A stretch of DNA of 43,224 bases, taken from the NCBI GenBank assembly GCA_017550115.1, contig JAFYLR010000072.1, positions 1 to 43,224 on the forward strand, written 5' to 3'. Both the position numbers and the translations under genes were made by a program. Source of the stretch: Clostridia bacterium (GTDB taxonomy: Bacteria > Bacillota > Clostridia > Oscillospirales > CAG-272). How positions within the stretch are numbered: position 1 is the first letter of the stretch; every line of letters starts with the position of its first letter. Below are positions 16,903 through 24,848 of the stretch, one piece after another. The notes below the pieces were generated by a model. That model was not told the origin of the DNA and searched no databases. It worked only from the letters and a program-made list of their open reading frames with translations.

Positions 16903-17406
16903 ATGCACGATAAGTTGACAGAAGTTGATATAAAGAAAATGCAAGAAGAGATAGATTATAGGGTGAAAGAGCTTCGCCCAAAGCTTCTTGAGGAAGTAAA
17001 GAGGACTCGTGAATACGGAGATTTGAGCGAGAACGCCGAATATAAGGAAGCAAAACGCGAAAAAAATCACAACGAAAGCCGAATAAGATATCTAAAAAAT
17101 ATGATAGAGACCGCTGTAATAGTCAAACTTGACACAGGAGCCGATGTCATAGGTCTTTTCGACTTTGTCGAGCTTTTTTATGAAATGAATGGCACAACGA
17201 AGAAGATTCAGCTCGTCACGACCTTGCGTCAAGACGCAACAAAAGGCTTTATCAGCGGCGAGTCTCCGCTCGGCAAGGCTTTGCTTGGGAAAAAGGTTGG
17301 GGACAGAGTTTGCGTGACAGTTTCTCCCGACCGCAGCTTTTACGTGCAGATAAAAGGACACGAAAAAGGCAGCGACAATGAATCGCTGCCAATCAGTGCT
17401 TTCTAA
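16903..17406 (+). CDS. greA: GreA/GreB-family transcription elongation factor
   Basis: Binds the RNA polymerase secondary channel and promotes cleavage of backtracked RNA. The N-terminal coiled coil carries the catalytic tip YGDLSENAEYKEAK with the acidic pair Asp40 and Glu43. The C-terminal FKBP-like domain includes SPLGKALLGKKVGDRV. The length of 167 residues is slightly over the usual 158; the extra tail GSDNESLPISAF is encoded by a hairpin that looks like the terminator of the convergent gene. The start has AGGAGA upstream. It might be a paralogue rather than the main GreA. Confidence 0.9.
   Translation: MHDKLTEVDIKKMQEEIDYRVKELRPKLLEEVKRTREYGDLSENAEYKEAKREKNHNESRIRYLKNMIETAVIVKLDTGADVIGLFDFVELFYEMNGTTKKIQLVTTLRQDATKGFISGESPLGKALLGKKVGDRVCVTVSPDRSFYVQIKGHEKGSDNESLPISAF
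17363..17390 (-). terminator. Terminator of the CsaB fusion gene, inside the greA coding end
   Basis: On the minus strand GGCAGCGA, a 7-base loop and TCGCTGCC are followed by TTTTTCG. The element lies within the last codons of the convergent greA and beyond the csaB-fusion stop at 17411. No other hairpin lies between the two stops. Confidence 0.8.
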
Positions 17407-17410
17407 AAAA

Positions 17411-19687
17411 TCAAATTTTTTTCAATAATTCTATAGCTTGTGTTGCGTCACGGGAGACGAGTTTGCAAAGGACTTTTACTCGTTCGGTTATGACTGAACA
17501 TAACTCTTCCCTTTTAGATATAAGCTCCTCGGCGGCCGACACAAGCTCTTCTTCATTTATTTTTCCTGCGTCAAATGAAGCGAACTGGGACGAATATTCG
17601 AGAAAAGCACTTACCTTCGGGTCATAGGAAAGACCTATGGCGGGTACGCCCGCAGCACTTGCATATATAAGCATATGCAATCTCATGCCGATAACGAACG
17701 ACATCTTGCCAACAAGAGAGGTAACCTCTCTTGCCGAAAGTCCCCTTAAGCATGGACAGATCTTTCCTATTCTCTGCTCAACTCTTTGCTTTACCTCAAA
17801 GCATATAGCATCGTCAAAGCTGCGCTGGACCGGTATAAATAGAGGTGTCTTTCCAATCCTTTCACTTATTCCCGAGATAGCGTCAGAAACCGAGGCAACA
17901 AACGCCTCTCTATCGTTTGCGTCACTTGATGTACGCAGATCCTGCCATTCACGAAGCGAGACGGCAAAGTAATTTATCGGATTCTCTACCCCTGCACTTT
18001 TCAGAATATAAGAGCATCTTGCTTCATCTATGGGCGCCAAAGTAAGTGCAGGATCGGCAGTAACGATTATGCTATCGCATATATTTTCGTCAAGCCCTAT
18101 CTGACGCAAAAACTCATATGACGAAGGCTCTCTTAAACTGATATAATCTACATCAGAGAGTATATTTTTCACCCTCTCATAACTGCGTTCGCCATATAGC
18201 GGGCCTATTCCGTTCGCATACACCATAACGGGAAGGCCCATTTTCTTTGCTATTTTTATTATTTGAATATAATATTCAAGCGATTTTGCACTCGTGTTAT
18301 TCTGAAGCAACGACCCGCCACCGCTGATGAGCAGCTTTGAGTGCTTCATCTCTCTTATGACCGCGAACGGATTAAATCGGTTGACGCATTTAACTCCGTA
18401 TTTACGGCACATTTTTCTCGGTGATCTTGTCAGTGCCGTTATTCTTATATCAGGAGCAATTTCTCTCAAATTCTTAATTATTGAGATCAAAAGAGAGTCA
18501 TCGCCCATATTTCCGAATCCGTAATAACCCGAAAAAACAACGTCGCTGTATTTTCTGTAATCATAAGGATAAAGCGATTCATATACTGCCATACAATCAC
18601 GAGCCATTCTCACCGCAGAGTAATTTTCTTCAATTATTCTGCGGTTTTTCTCGCCTATCTGTGCGCCCCGGTCGCTCGGCATATCAAGAAGTTTACAAAG
18701 ATCGGAAAACAAAATTTCTTCGCTCGTTCCTTCACAGCCACGGCAACAGAAGTTCGTAGCAACCGCCATGTCCATATTTTCCTCGCCCAAAAGACCGATA
18801 TATCCCTCATTTCCTGCGATCACGACGGGCTTCGACGCACTCATCGCCTCAAGAACCGCTCTCGAAACTCCAACAAAGACGTCACCTAAAGCAATAAACT
18901 CATTTATATTAGTTCTCGGCCCTGCCATATGCACGAAATTACTTCCGATCTCAGCATTTGCTTTGTCCGCCAATTCCTTTACATGCTCAAAATCATCGCC
19001 GCCGCCGACTATAACTATCTGTAGCCGTTCGTATTTTTTCTTCAGACGGGGAGCTATTTCGGCAAGAATTCTTGCCGCCAAGCTTCTGTCGGTATCCATA
19101 CGGCTGACATAAACTATAGTTTGTCGGTCTTCGGGTAATCCAAGCTCCCATGCGACCTTTGAGCTGTCTATATCCTTTGAAAATTTACGCATATCAACGC
19201 CATTGATCGTGACCGAGATATTATCCGAGAAAACGCCGTAATTATCTATAACGTACTGCTTGATATCCTCGCTGACCGCTACCGTTCTCTCGCCCCAATC
19301 AGAAATTCGTTTCCAGACAGCATTCACATCAAAAACCCAATGTGCAGAACATACAAAGCGGAATTTCAAGCGGCGATGAAGCAGTCCACAAATGAAAGCA
19401 GGTATTCTCGCATGAGCATGAACGATATCAAACTTCTCTTTTTTTATAAGTCTTTTTAGTCCAAAATAAGATTTTATAACCGAAAAAGGTTTTTTCGTAT
19501 GAAGCGGCAACTTAATATGACGAATTCCACATTCCAAAAGCTCCTTTTCATAAACACCGCCATTTGATGCTACAACGATCTCGACACCCATCTCGGAGAG
19601 TGCTCTCGAAAGCTCTAAAACGTGTGTCTCAGCGCCACCTATATCAAGCCCCATAAGAGTCATCAAAATTTTCAACTTCTTCACCAT
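17411..19687 (-). CDS. csaB: Glycosyltransferase (GT4) fused to polysaccharide pyruvyl transferase CsaB
   Basis: Two enzymes in one chain of 758 residues. The N-terminal half is a GT-B glycosyltransferase: KILMTLMGLDIGGAETHVLEL at the start, and SRAVLEAMSASKPVVIAGNEGYIG near the donor site. After YPYDYRKYSDVV comes the pyruvyl transferase: FSGYYGFGNMGDDSLL, ISGGGSLLQN, VMVYANGIGPLYG, and a late MRLHMLIYASAAGVPAIGLSYDPKV. CsaB adds ketal pyruvate to a secondary wall polysaccharide, the ligand of SLH-domain proteins. The start at 19685-19687 is chosen because a near-consensus promoter at 19729-19757 overlaps the two upstream in-frame starts. AACGGGAAGG precedes it. Confidence 0.9.
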   Translation of the reverse strand: MVKKLKILMTLMGLDIGGAETHVLELSRALSEMGVEIVVASNGGVYEKELLECGIRHIKLPLHTKKPFSVIKSYFGLKRLIKKEKFDIVHAHARIPAFICGLLHRRLKFRFVCSAHWVFDVNAVWKRISDWGERTVAVSEDIKQYVIDNYGVFSDNISVTINGVDMRKFSKDIDSSKVAWELGLPEDRQTIVYVSRMDTDRSLAARILAEIAPRLKKKYERLQIVIVGGGDDFEHVKELADKANAEIGSNFVHMAGPRTNINEFIALGDVFVGVSRAVLEAMSASKPVVIAGNEGYIGLLGEENMDMAVATNFCCRGCEGTSEEILFSDLCKLLDMPSDRGAQIGEKNRRIIEENYSAVRMARDCMAVYESLYPYDYRKYSDVVFSGYYGFGNMGDDSLLISIIKNLREIAPDIRITALTRSPRKMCRKYGVKCVNRFNPFAVIREMKHSKLLISGGGSLLQNNTSAKSLEYYIQIIKIAKKMGLPVMVYANGIGPLYGERSYERVKNILSDVDYISLREPSSYEFLRQIGLDENICDSIIVTADPALTLAPIDEARCSYILKSAGVENPINYFAVSLREWQDLRTSSDANDREAFVASVSDAISGISERIGKTPLFIPVQRSFDDAICFEVKQRVEQRIGKICPCLRGLSAREVTSLVGKMSFVIGMRLHMLIYASAAGVPAIGLSYDPKVSAFLEYSSQFASFDAGKINEEELVSAAEELISKREELCSVITERVKVLCKLVSRDATQAIELLKKI

Positions 19688-19728
19688 CGCCCTTCCCGTT
19701 TTTTCTCTTCGGAAATACTCATCACTTA

Positions 19729-19757
19729 ATTTTACCATTCGTCGCCACACCTGTCAA
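19729..19757 (-). promoter_or_regulatory. Promoter of the CsaB fusion gene
   Basis: TTGACA (19752-19757), a 17-base spacer and TAAAAT (19729-19734) on the minus strand, placing the transcript start near 19722. This excludes the in-frame GTG and ATG at 19750 and 19738 as starts. Confidence 0.75.
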
Positions 19758-19782
19758 GTCATTCGACATTTTTTGAAAAAAC

Positions 19783-19810
19783 AAAAAAGGCTATCGCTTA
19801 TGCGATAGCC
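19783..19810 (-). terminator. Terminator of rplJ-rplL
   Basis: GGCTATCGC (19789-19797) and GCGATAGCC (19802-19810) form a 9-bp stem with a 4-base loop. T6 follows on the minus strand (19783-19788), just past rplL. Confidence 0.88.
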
Positions 19811-19849
19811 CTTATTGTACAGCAGTCTAAAAATATCAAGTTTTCTAAA

Positions 19850-20230
19850 TTACTTGATTTCAACAGAAGCGCCTGCTTCTTCAAGAGCCTTCTTGAGACT
19901 CTCTGCTTCGTCCTTAGAAACGCCTTCCTTAAGTGTCTTAGGAGCACCCTCAACGAGTTCCTTAGCTTCCTTAAGTCCGAGACCTGTAACTTCACGAACA
20001 ACCTTGATAACGTCAAGCTTCTTAGCACCGAAGGATGCAAGAACAACGTCAAACTCGGTCTTTTCTTCGCCACCTGCAGCAGGAGCAGCAGCGCCGCCAA
20101 CAGCAGCAACAGCAACAGGAGCTGCGGATACGCCGAACTCTTCTTCAAGAGCCTTTACGAGGTCAGCAAGTTCAAGTATTGTAAGTTCCTTGATCTCATC
20201 AAGGAGTTTAGTGGTCTTTTCTGTAGCCAT
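19850..20230 (-). CDS. rplL: Ribosomal protein bL12 (L7/L12)
   Basis: Stalk protein of the 50S subunit that recruits and stimulates translation GTPases; dimers bind the L10 C-terminal helix. The 126 residues have the N-terminal dimerisation part ([28 protein letters not shown]), an Ala/Gly-rich hinge, and the C-terminal domain [45 protein letters not shown]. The length and layout are normal. The start has GGAGGTATATTAAA. It follows rplJ and ends at an intrinsic terminator. Confidence 0.98.
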   Translation of the reverse strand: MATEKTTKLLDEIKELTILELADLVKALEEEFGVSAAPVAVAAVGGAAAPAAGGEEKTEFDVVLASFGAKKLDVIKVVREVTGLGLKEAKELVEGAPKTLKEGVSKDEAESLKKALEEAGASVEIK

Positions 20231-20304
20231 TTTAATATACCTCCAAAATGTAAAAGAAATATTTTTTCGTTTTTTGTGTCGCTATGCGACGTCTTTTTGG
20301 CTTA

Positions 20305-20928
20305 TTAAGCCTCTGTGGATGTTTCCTCTGCTGCGGGAACTTCCTCTGCTGCGGGAGCTTCCTCTGTCGCGGGAGCCTCCTCTGCTGCGGGAACTTCCTC
20401 TACTGCAGGAGCAGCCTCTGCTGCAGGAGCAGCGTCCTCGCCCTTGTCGATCTTTGCCTGAAGTACGTAAGCCAATCCATAAAGAGAAGACTGGAGACTT
20501 CCGAGCATCTTTCCAACGAGGGTTTCCTTTGAGGGAATATCTGCAAGAGAAACTACAGTGTTCTTATCAACAACTGCGCCATCAAGATAACCTGCGAGAA
20601 TCTCAAAGGATTCGATCTTTTCGGCATATTCCTTCATTACCTTCGCGGGAGCGACCGGATCATTTTCGCTTATTGCGATTGCAGTCATACCGCTCAGATA
20701 CTGCTTCATTTCGCCGAAACCAACCTCTTCACAAGCTCTGCCTGTGAGGGTATTCTTCATAACCATGTACTTAACACCGGCTTTTCTGAGAGCCGCACGG
20801 AGCTTTGTGTCGTCCTCAACGGTGATACCGCTATAGTTTACGAGCACGCCCGCCGGAGAGTTTCTCAAAAGCTCTGCCAATTCGCTCACGGTCTGTTTCT
20901 TTTGTTCGAGTATTGCATTGCTGGGCAT
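20305..20928 (-). CDS. rplJ: Ribosomal protein uL10 with a repeat-built acidic tail
   Basis: Base of the 50S stalk: it binds 23S rRNA through its N-terminal domain and bL12 dimers through its C-terminal helix. The N-terminal part shows VSELAELLRNSPAGVLVNYSGITVEDDTKLRAALRKAGV and KNTLTGRA, typical of L10. The family is usually about 165-175 residues; here residues about 164-207 form an extra Ala/Pro/Glu tail made of six-residue units such as EEVPAA and EEAPAT, encoded by 18-bp tandem repeats. The start has GGGAGGTG. The gene is preceded by an L10 leader RNA that represses when L10-L12 accumulates. Confidence 0.97.
   Translation of the reverse strand: MPSNAILEQKKQTVSELAELLRNSPAGVLVNYSGITVEDDTKLRAALRKAGVKYMVMKNTLTGRACEEVGFGEMKQYLSGMTAIAISENDPVAPAKVMKEYAEKIESFEILAGYLDGAVVDKNTVVSLADIPSKETLVGKMLGSLQSSLYGLAYVLQAKIDKGEDAAPAAEAAPAVEEVPAAEEAPATEEAPAAEEVPAAEETSTEA
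20325..20432 (+). repeat. Six 18-bp tandem repeats in the 3' end of rplJ
   Basis: Six consecutive 18-base units begin CCTCT (20325, 20343, 20361, 20379, 20397, 20415). The first and fourth are identical, and the others differ at a few bases. In frame they encode the acidic Glu/Pro/Ala tail of L10 on the minus strand. Confidence 0.85.
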
Positions 20929-20939
20929 TTCGTTTCACC

Positions 20940-21106
20940 TCCCATTGTGAAAATAAAGACTTAGCAAAATATAAAAAAATCTTTCTCCGCAAAGCAAAAA
21001 GCGCACGAAGAAAGATTATATAACAAAAATATTCAAGTTATAAATCGTTCCTCGGCAGGAGAGCTGCTTACGCCGCCTTTACGGAAACCTGCTGTCTTAG
21101 GATAAC
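20940..21106 (-). promoter_or_regulatory. L10 leader RNA with attenuator hairpin
   Basis: The rplJ leader carries the conserved L10-binding elements CCTAAGACAGCAGGT and CCTGCCGAGGA (about 21047-21101). Downstream, AATCTTTCT (20979-20987) pairs with AGAAAGATT (21009-21017), followed by a T-run, forming a terminator. Known mechanism: the L10-L12 complex binds the leader and lowers rplJL expression. Confidence 0.88.
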
Positions 21107-21112
21107 AGGGGT

Positions 21113-21141
21113 ATTATACCACCCATAAATGAGTTTGTCAA
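21113..21141 (-). promoter_or_regulatory. Promoter of rplJ-rplL
   Basis: Perfect TTGACA (21136-21141), a 17-base spacer and TATAAT (21113-21118) on the minus strand; the start lies near 21106, just ahead of the leader RNA. Confidence 0.88.
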
Positions 21142-21225
21142 TAGTTTTTTGAAAAAATTTTATTTTTAGATTTTTATGCTTGTCAAAACGAGTTTTTTAA
21201 TCACGCAAAAATTCTTTTTCCAAGC

Positions 21226-22737
21226 TTAAACGCTCATACAAAAACGCATAAACGCTTCGATGCCCTCGGGCGTACGTTTATACACTCCCGCATCCTCAAG
21301 CACTCGAACAAACGTGTTTCCTATCTCTGTTCTCAATATTTCGTGCACGTTTTCGGATGTAAAAGTATATTTTTCGGCAAATGAACGAACCCATGCTGCG
21401 TGCTTTGCTATTCTCTCATCTGCACAAATATCGGCACCTGCAAGAATCGCATCGGCAAGAATCTCCATTTCGGTTTTCAGTCGTGCGGGAAGCACTGCCA
21501 ATCCCATAACCTCAATAAGTCCTATATTTTCCTTTTTAATATTATGAAGCTCCGAGTGCGGATGGTAAACGCCGAGAGGATGCTCTTCTGTCGTTATGTT
21601 ATTACGCAATACCAGATCAAGCTCGAAATCTTCTCCTCGTCTGCGTGCAATAGGTGTTATCGTGTTATGAGGCTCACCATTTGTGTTTGCAAAAATAAAT
21701 GCTTCTTTATCGGTATATCCTCTCCAGGCCAAAAGTATTTTGTCCGCAAGCTCTACCAATCTTGATTTTTCGGCACATCTTAAGCGAATAACCGACATAG
21801 GCCATCTGACAATTCCCGCACGAACATCCTCGAAGTCTTCAAATTTGAGAGTCTTCTCGATAGGGGAACGCTCCATAGCAAAGGTATATCTTCCGCCTTG
21901 CATATGGTCGTGGCTGAGGATCGAACCACCAACGATAGGCAGATCGGCATTCGAGCCTATAAAATAATGAGGGAGATAATCAACAAAATCAAGCAGCTTT
22001 GCAAAGCTTGACCTGTTTATCGCCATTGGGGTATGCTCTGCACTCAGTGCTATACAGTGTTCATTATAATAAACGTAAGGTGAGTATTGCAAAAACCACT
22101 CACAGCCGTCTATCGTGATCGGCATCAAGCGTATATTTTGTCTTGCCGGGTGGTTAAGTCTACCTGCATAGCCCTCGTTCTCGGGGCAAAGCAAACATTT
22201 CGGATATCCCGCCTGCGGCAGAAGCTTTGCGGCAGCTATAGCCTTCGGATCCTTCTCGGGCTTTGAAAGATTTATCGATATATCAATATCTCCGTATTCC
22301 GATTCAACGCTCCAACGCAGATCCTTTTTAACTCTTCCGACTCTTATGTAATTGCTTTTTTTACTAAGATCATAGAAATAATCTGTCGCCTTCTCGGGAG
22401 ACTCAAAATAAAGATGTTTGAATTTTGATATTACCTCGCTCGGACGAGGCACAAGAGCACCCATTATCTTCGTATCAAAAAGGTCTCTGTAATCAACTCC
22501 GTTTCCTTCAATCAGACCGTTTTCATACGCATAATCGCACAAAGCAGAGAGAACTGCGTCAAGCTCGTCCTCCGCAACAGGCAACGGCACTACGTCTTCG
22601 CCCTCTTTATAATCGGAAATATCAAGAATCTCAAGCACACGGTTGATTGAATATGTCCTATCGCTTTTTTCGATAAGACCGTTTGTCTCTGCATATCTGA
22701 TAAGTCGTTTTATATAAGAATAAATATCGATATTCAT
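21226..22737 (-). CDS. galT: UDP-glucose--hexose-1-phosphate uridylyltransferase (Firmicutes type)
   Basis: Leloir-pathway enzyme that exchanges UMP between UDP-glucose and galactose 1-phosphate. The 503 residues and the start MNIDIYSYIKRLIRYAETNGLI match the long Firmicutes GalT class, not the short E. coli type. Features include LCPENEGYAGR, FLQYSPYVYYNEHCI, GGSILSHDHMQGGRYTF (the HxH-like catalytic region) and PHNTITPIARRR. The start follows AAAAGGAGCCCCT. It is last in a run with trpS, tagO and an unknown gene; galK and galE are not nearby, so the substrate flow here is unclear. Confidence 0.94.
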   Translation of the reverse strand: MNIDIYSYIKRLIRYAETNGLIEKSDRTYSINRVLEILDISDYKEGEDVVPLPVAEDELDAVLSALCDYAYENGLIEGNGVDYRDLFDTKIMGALVPRPSEVISKFKHLYFESPEKATDYFYDLSKKSNYIRVGRVKKDLRWSVESEYGDIDISINLSKPEKDPKAIAAAKLLPQAGYPKCLLCPENEGYAGRLNHPARQNIRLMPITIDGCEWFLQYSPYVYYNEHCIALSAEHTPMAINRSSFAKLLDFVDYLPHYFIGSNADLPIVGGSILSHDHMQGGRYTFAMERSPIEKTLKFEDFEDVRAGIVRWPMSVIRLRCAEKSRLVELADKILLAWRGYTDKEAFIFANTNGEPHNTITPIARRRGEDFELDLVLRNNITTEEHPLGVYHPHSELHNIKKENIGLIEVMGLAVLPARLKTEMEILADAILAGADICADERIAKHAAWVRSFAEKYTFTSENVHEILRTEIGNTFVRVLEDAGVYKRTPEGIEAFMRFCMSV

Positions 22738-22769
22738 AGGGGCTCCTTTTAGGATTTGTTTAACGAATA

Positions 22770-23618
22770 TTAATGTTCTATATTGGTTTTGAAAGAATCT
22801 TCTTTTACAAAATCCGAAATATCCGCTGAAAAGAATGTTGTCGTCATAGAATATGATGTGGCCGGCTTTACTCCGGAAACTATAGTTTCACAATGATATA
22901 TAAGACCATAATCAAGATAATAATAATATTTTTCAGAAACGTTTGAATTTCTGTAAGTCATATTAAGACTCAACATATTTGAAACCTTTCCGCGAATGAG
23001 CGAATAAGTGCATTTCGAAAGAGTGGCATCATTTTTGTTCTCTGCCGTCCTATATTCTTCCGCTAATGCTACTATATCACTATGGATAGGAAGTGCAGCA
23101 AGCTCTTCTATCCTTACTTCATCGTTTTTTACAAAGCGGGAGGTTTTTCCCGTCACCTCGTCTATTATCAAAACATTTTCACCGTCACAGATAATAGTTT
23201 CAAGAAGAACATCGCCATCTGCCGTCTTTATGTTATACTTATCTCCATCTCGAAGAATGTATTTTTCTCGAACGAGCGTATTTCCATCACCGTCTGAATT
23301 TTTCACAGAACATTCTTGATAATACGATGTTTGTGTAGCATAAAACGAAAAAGCTTCCTCAAGCGTCATATCGATAATCAAAGGCTCGGAGATATCCACC
23401 TCATCGCTATCATTGCCCTCGATAAGCTCATAAAAATAGTCGGACATATCATTTTTTGATATATCTTTTTCATTGTTTTTGCTATTTTTCATACTCAAAA
23501 GATAAATTCCGCCTACAGCAAAAAGAATCGCCATTACAACAGCACCGATAAGCAACAGAGCCTTTACAGCAGAGTTCGCATCTATCAAGGACGCAATGCT
23601 TCGTTTTTTGTTTTTCAT
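22770..23618 (-). CDS. Uncharacterised single-pass membrane protein
   Basis: Not recognised. From the ATG at 23616-23618 (AGGAGA seven bases upstream, preferred over an upstream start that overlaps tagO) it has 282 residues. A basic cytosolic start (MKNKKRS) is followed by a membrane helix at about 19-43, then an acidic, mostly soluble extracellular region with a repeated-strand look (GDKYNIKTADGDVLLETIICDGENVLIIDEVTGKTSRF), reminiscent of lipoprotein-localisation-type beta folds, though this is a guess. It lies 19 bases after tagO and before galT. The position suggests an envelope role. Confidence 0.7.
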   Translation of the reverse strand: MKNKKRSIASLIDANSAVKALLLIGAVVMAILFAVGGIYLLSMKNSKNNEKDISKNDMSDYFYELIEGNDSDEVDISEPLIIDMTLEEAFSFYATQTSYYQECSVKNSDGDGNTLVREKYILRDGDKYNIKTADGDVLLETIICDGENVLIIDEVTGKTSRFVKNDEVRIEELAALPIHSDIVALAEEYRTAENKNDATLSKCTYSLIRGKVSNMLSLNMTYRNSNVSEKYYYYLDYGLIYHCETIVSGVKPATSYSMTTTFFSADISDFVKEDSFKTNIEH

Positions 23619-23637
23619 GGCATCTCTCCTAAAACGT

Positions 23638-24810
23638 TTATTTTTCTTCGTCTGTATCTTTCTCGGCACTTTCCTGTCTTATATCGGCCGTGGCAGCAAG
23701 ATTCTGAACCAAATTCGAGAACTCCTCGCCTGAGGCTATTTTTATACCACTTTCAAGCGCATCTTCTTCATCAAACATAGCTGTATATGCTCTCGTTGCA
23801 GGATTTTTATAAACGAACATACTAATAAAAAACAACGCAACGCCAGACACGAAAATAAGTGCTGCGGGGAAGTAGTAATTCAGCGTCAGAAGCACTGCCG
23901 CAATCCCAAGCAGACCGCATATAGAATAAAGAATACGCACGCTCTTCCTCTGGCCAAAGCCCATATCTATGAGGCGATGATGAATATGGCCTCTGTCTGC
24001 AGAAAAAGGATTCTTTCCGTGTATGACTCTTCTTATTACAGCAAATACAGTATCAAAAATCGGAAGTCCGAAAATAGAAAGAGGAATGAGGAAGGAAAGT
24101 ACAGTATGCATCTTGAAAACGCCCTGAACCGAGATCAGCGAGAGCAGGTATCCAAGCGTTTGTGCTCCCGTATCCCCCATAAAAATTTTCGCAGGGTGGG
24201 CATTGAACGGCATAAAACCGAGACACGCACCAATAACAATCGCAGTAACAAGTGCCGAATTCATATCCCCAAGCACTACCATAACGACAAATAGTGACAT
24301 CGAACATATAGCCGATACTCCGCAGGAAAGGCCGTCCAGCCCGTCTATAAGATTTATAGAATTCGTAAGAACTACTATCCAGATAAGCGTAATCGGAAGC
24401 GACCACTTTCCAAGCTGTATTATATCGGATCCGAGAGTTATAAACTCTATTGAAACACCCTCATATATAGCAAACAGTGCAACTAATATTTGAGCCAAAA
24501 GCTTAACCCAAGCAGGGAGTGAAAAGACGTCGTCAAGCACTCCCATAACAACGATTATAAGAGATCCAAAAAGAGCGACCGTCAAAAAATCATTCATCTT
24601 GCAAAATGCAAGAATAGTAAGAGCAAACGCTATAAATATAGCAAGTCCGCCAATTCTGGGTATCGGAACACGGTGCATTCTTCTGTCGTCCTTCGGTATG
24701 TCAACAGCACCTATCTTAAAGGCAAGAACTCTCACAAGAGGCGTACAAACATATGAAAGCAGTGCGGCACAAACTACCGCCGCTATGCCTCTAACAAGCG
24801 AAACGTACAT
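23638..24810 (-). CDS. tagO: Undecaprenyl-phosphate GlcNAc-1-phosphate transferase (TagO/WecA, MraY family)
   Basis: Integral membrane enzyme that moves GlcNAc-1-phosphate (or a related sugar) from the UDP-sugar to undecaprenyl phosphate, starting wall polysaccharide or teichoic acid synthesis. Family motifs are DDRRMH after the first helix, DDVFSLP, NSINLIDGLDGL, FNAHPAKIFMGDTGAQTLG and the cytosolic loop FSADRGHIHHRL with the HIHHR motif of the WecA/TagO branch. About eleven helices are visible, with a C-terminal cytosolic tail of about 60 acidic residues. It follows trpS and is probably cotranscribed. It may feed the same wall polymer as the CsaB fusion 4 kb away. Confidence 0.92.
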   Translation of the reverse strand: MYVSLVRGIAAVVCAALLSYVCTPLVRVLAFKIGAVDIPKDDRRMHRVPIPRIGGLAIFIAFALTILAFCKMNDFLTVALFGSLIIVVMGVLDDVFSLPAWVKLLAQILVALFAIYEGVSIEFITLGSDIIQLGKWSLPITLIWIVVLTNSINLIDGLDGLSCGVSAICSMSLFVVMVVLGDMNSALVTAIVIGACLGFMPFNAHPAKIFMGDTGAQTLGYLLSLISVQGVFKMHTVLSFLIPLSIFGLPIFDTVFAVIRRVIHGKNPFSADRGHIHHRLIDMGFGQRKSVRILYSICGLLGIAAVLLTLNYYFPAALIFVSGVALFFISMFVYKNPATRAYTAMFDEEDALESGIKIASGEEFSNLVQNLAATADIRQESAEKDTDEEK

Positions 24811-24848
24811 TTATTTTATTCCTTTCTTTTTAAGCAACGATCGAATGC

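Noticed and set aside
20325..20432. Short regular repeats considered as a CRISPR array
   Set aside because: Units are contiguous with no spacers and are in frame with rplJ; they are coding tandem repeats.
19815..20747. Plus-strand open frame of 310 codons opposite rplL and rplJ
   Set aside because: It runs through two certain ribosomal protein genes and their repeats; its product is low-complexity Ser/Arg/Leu.
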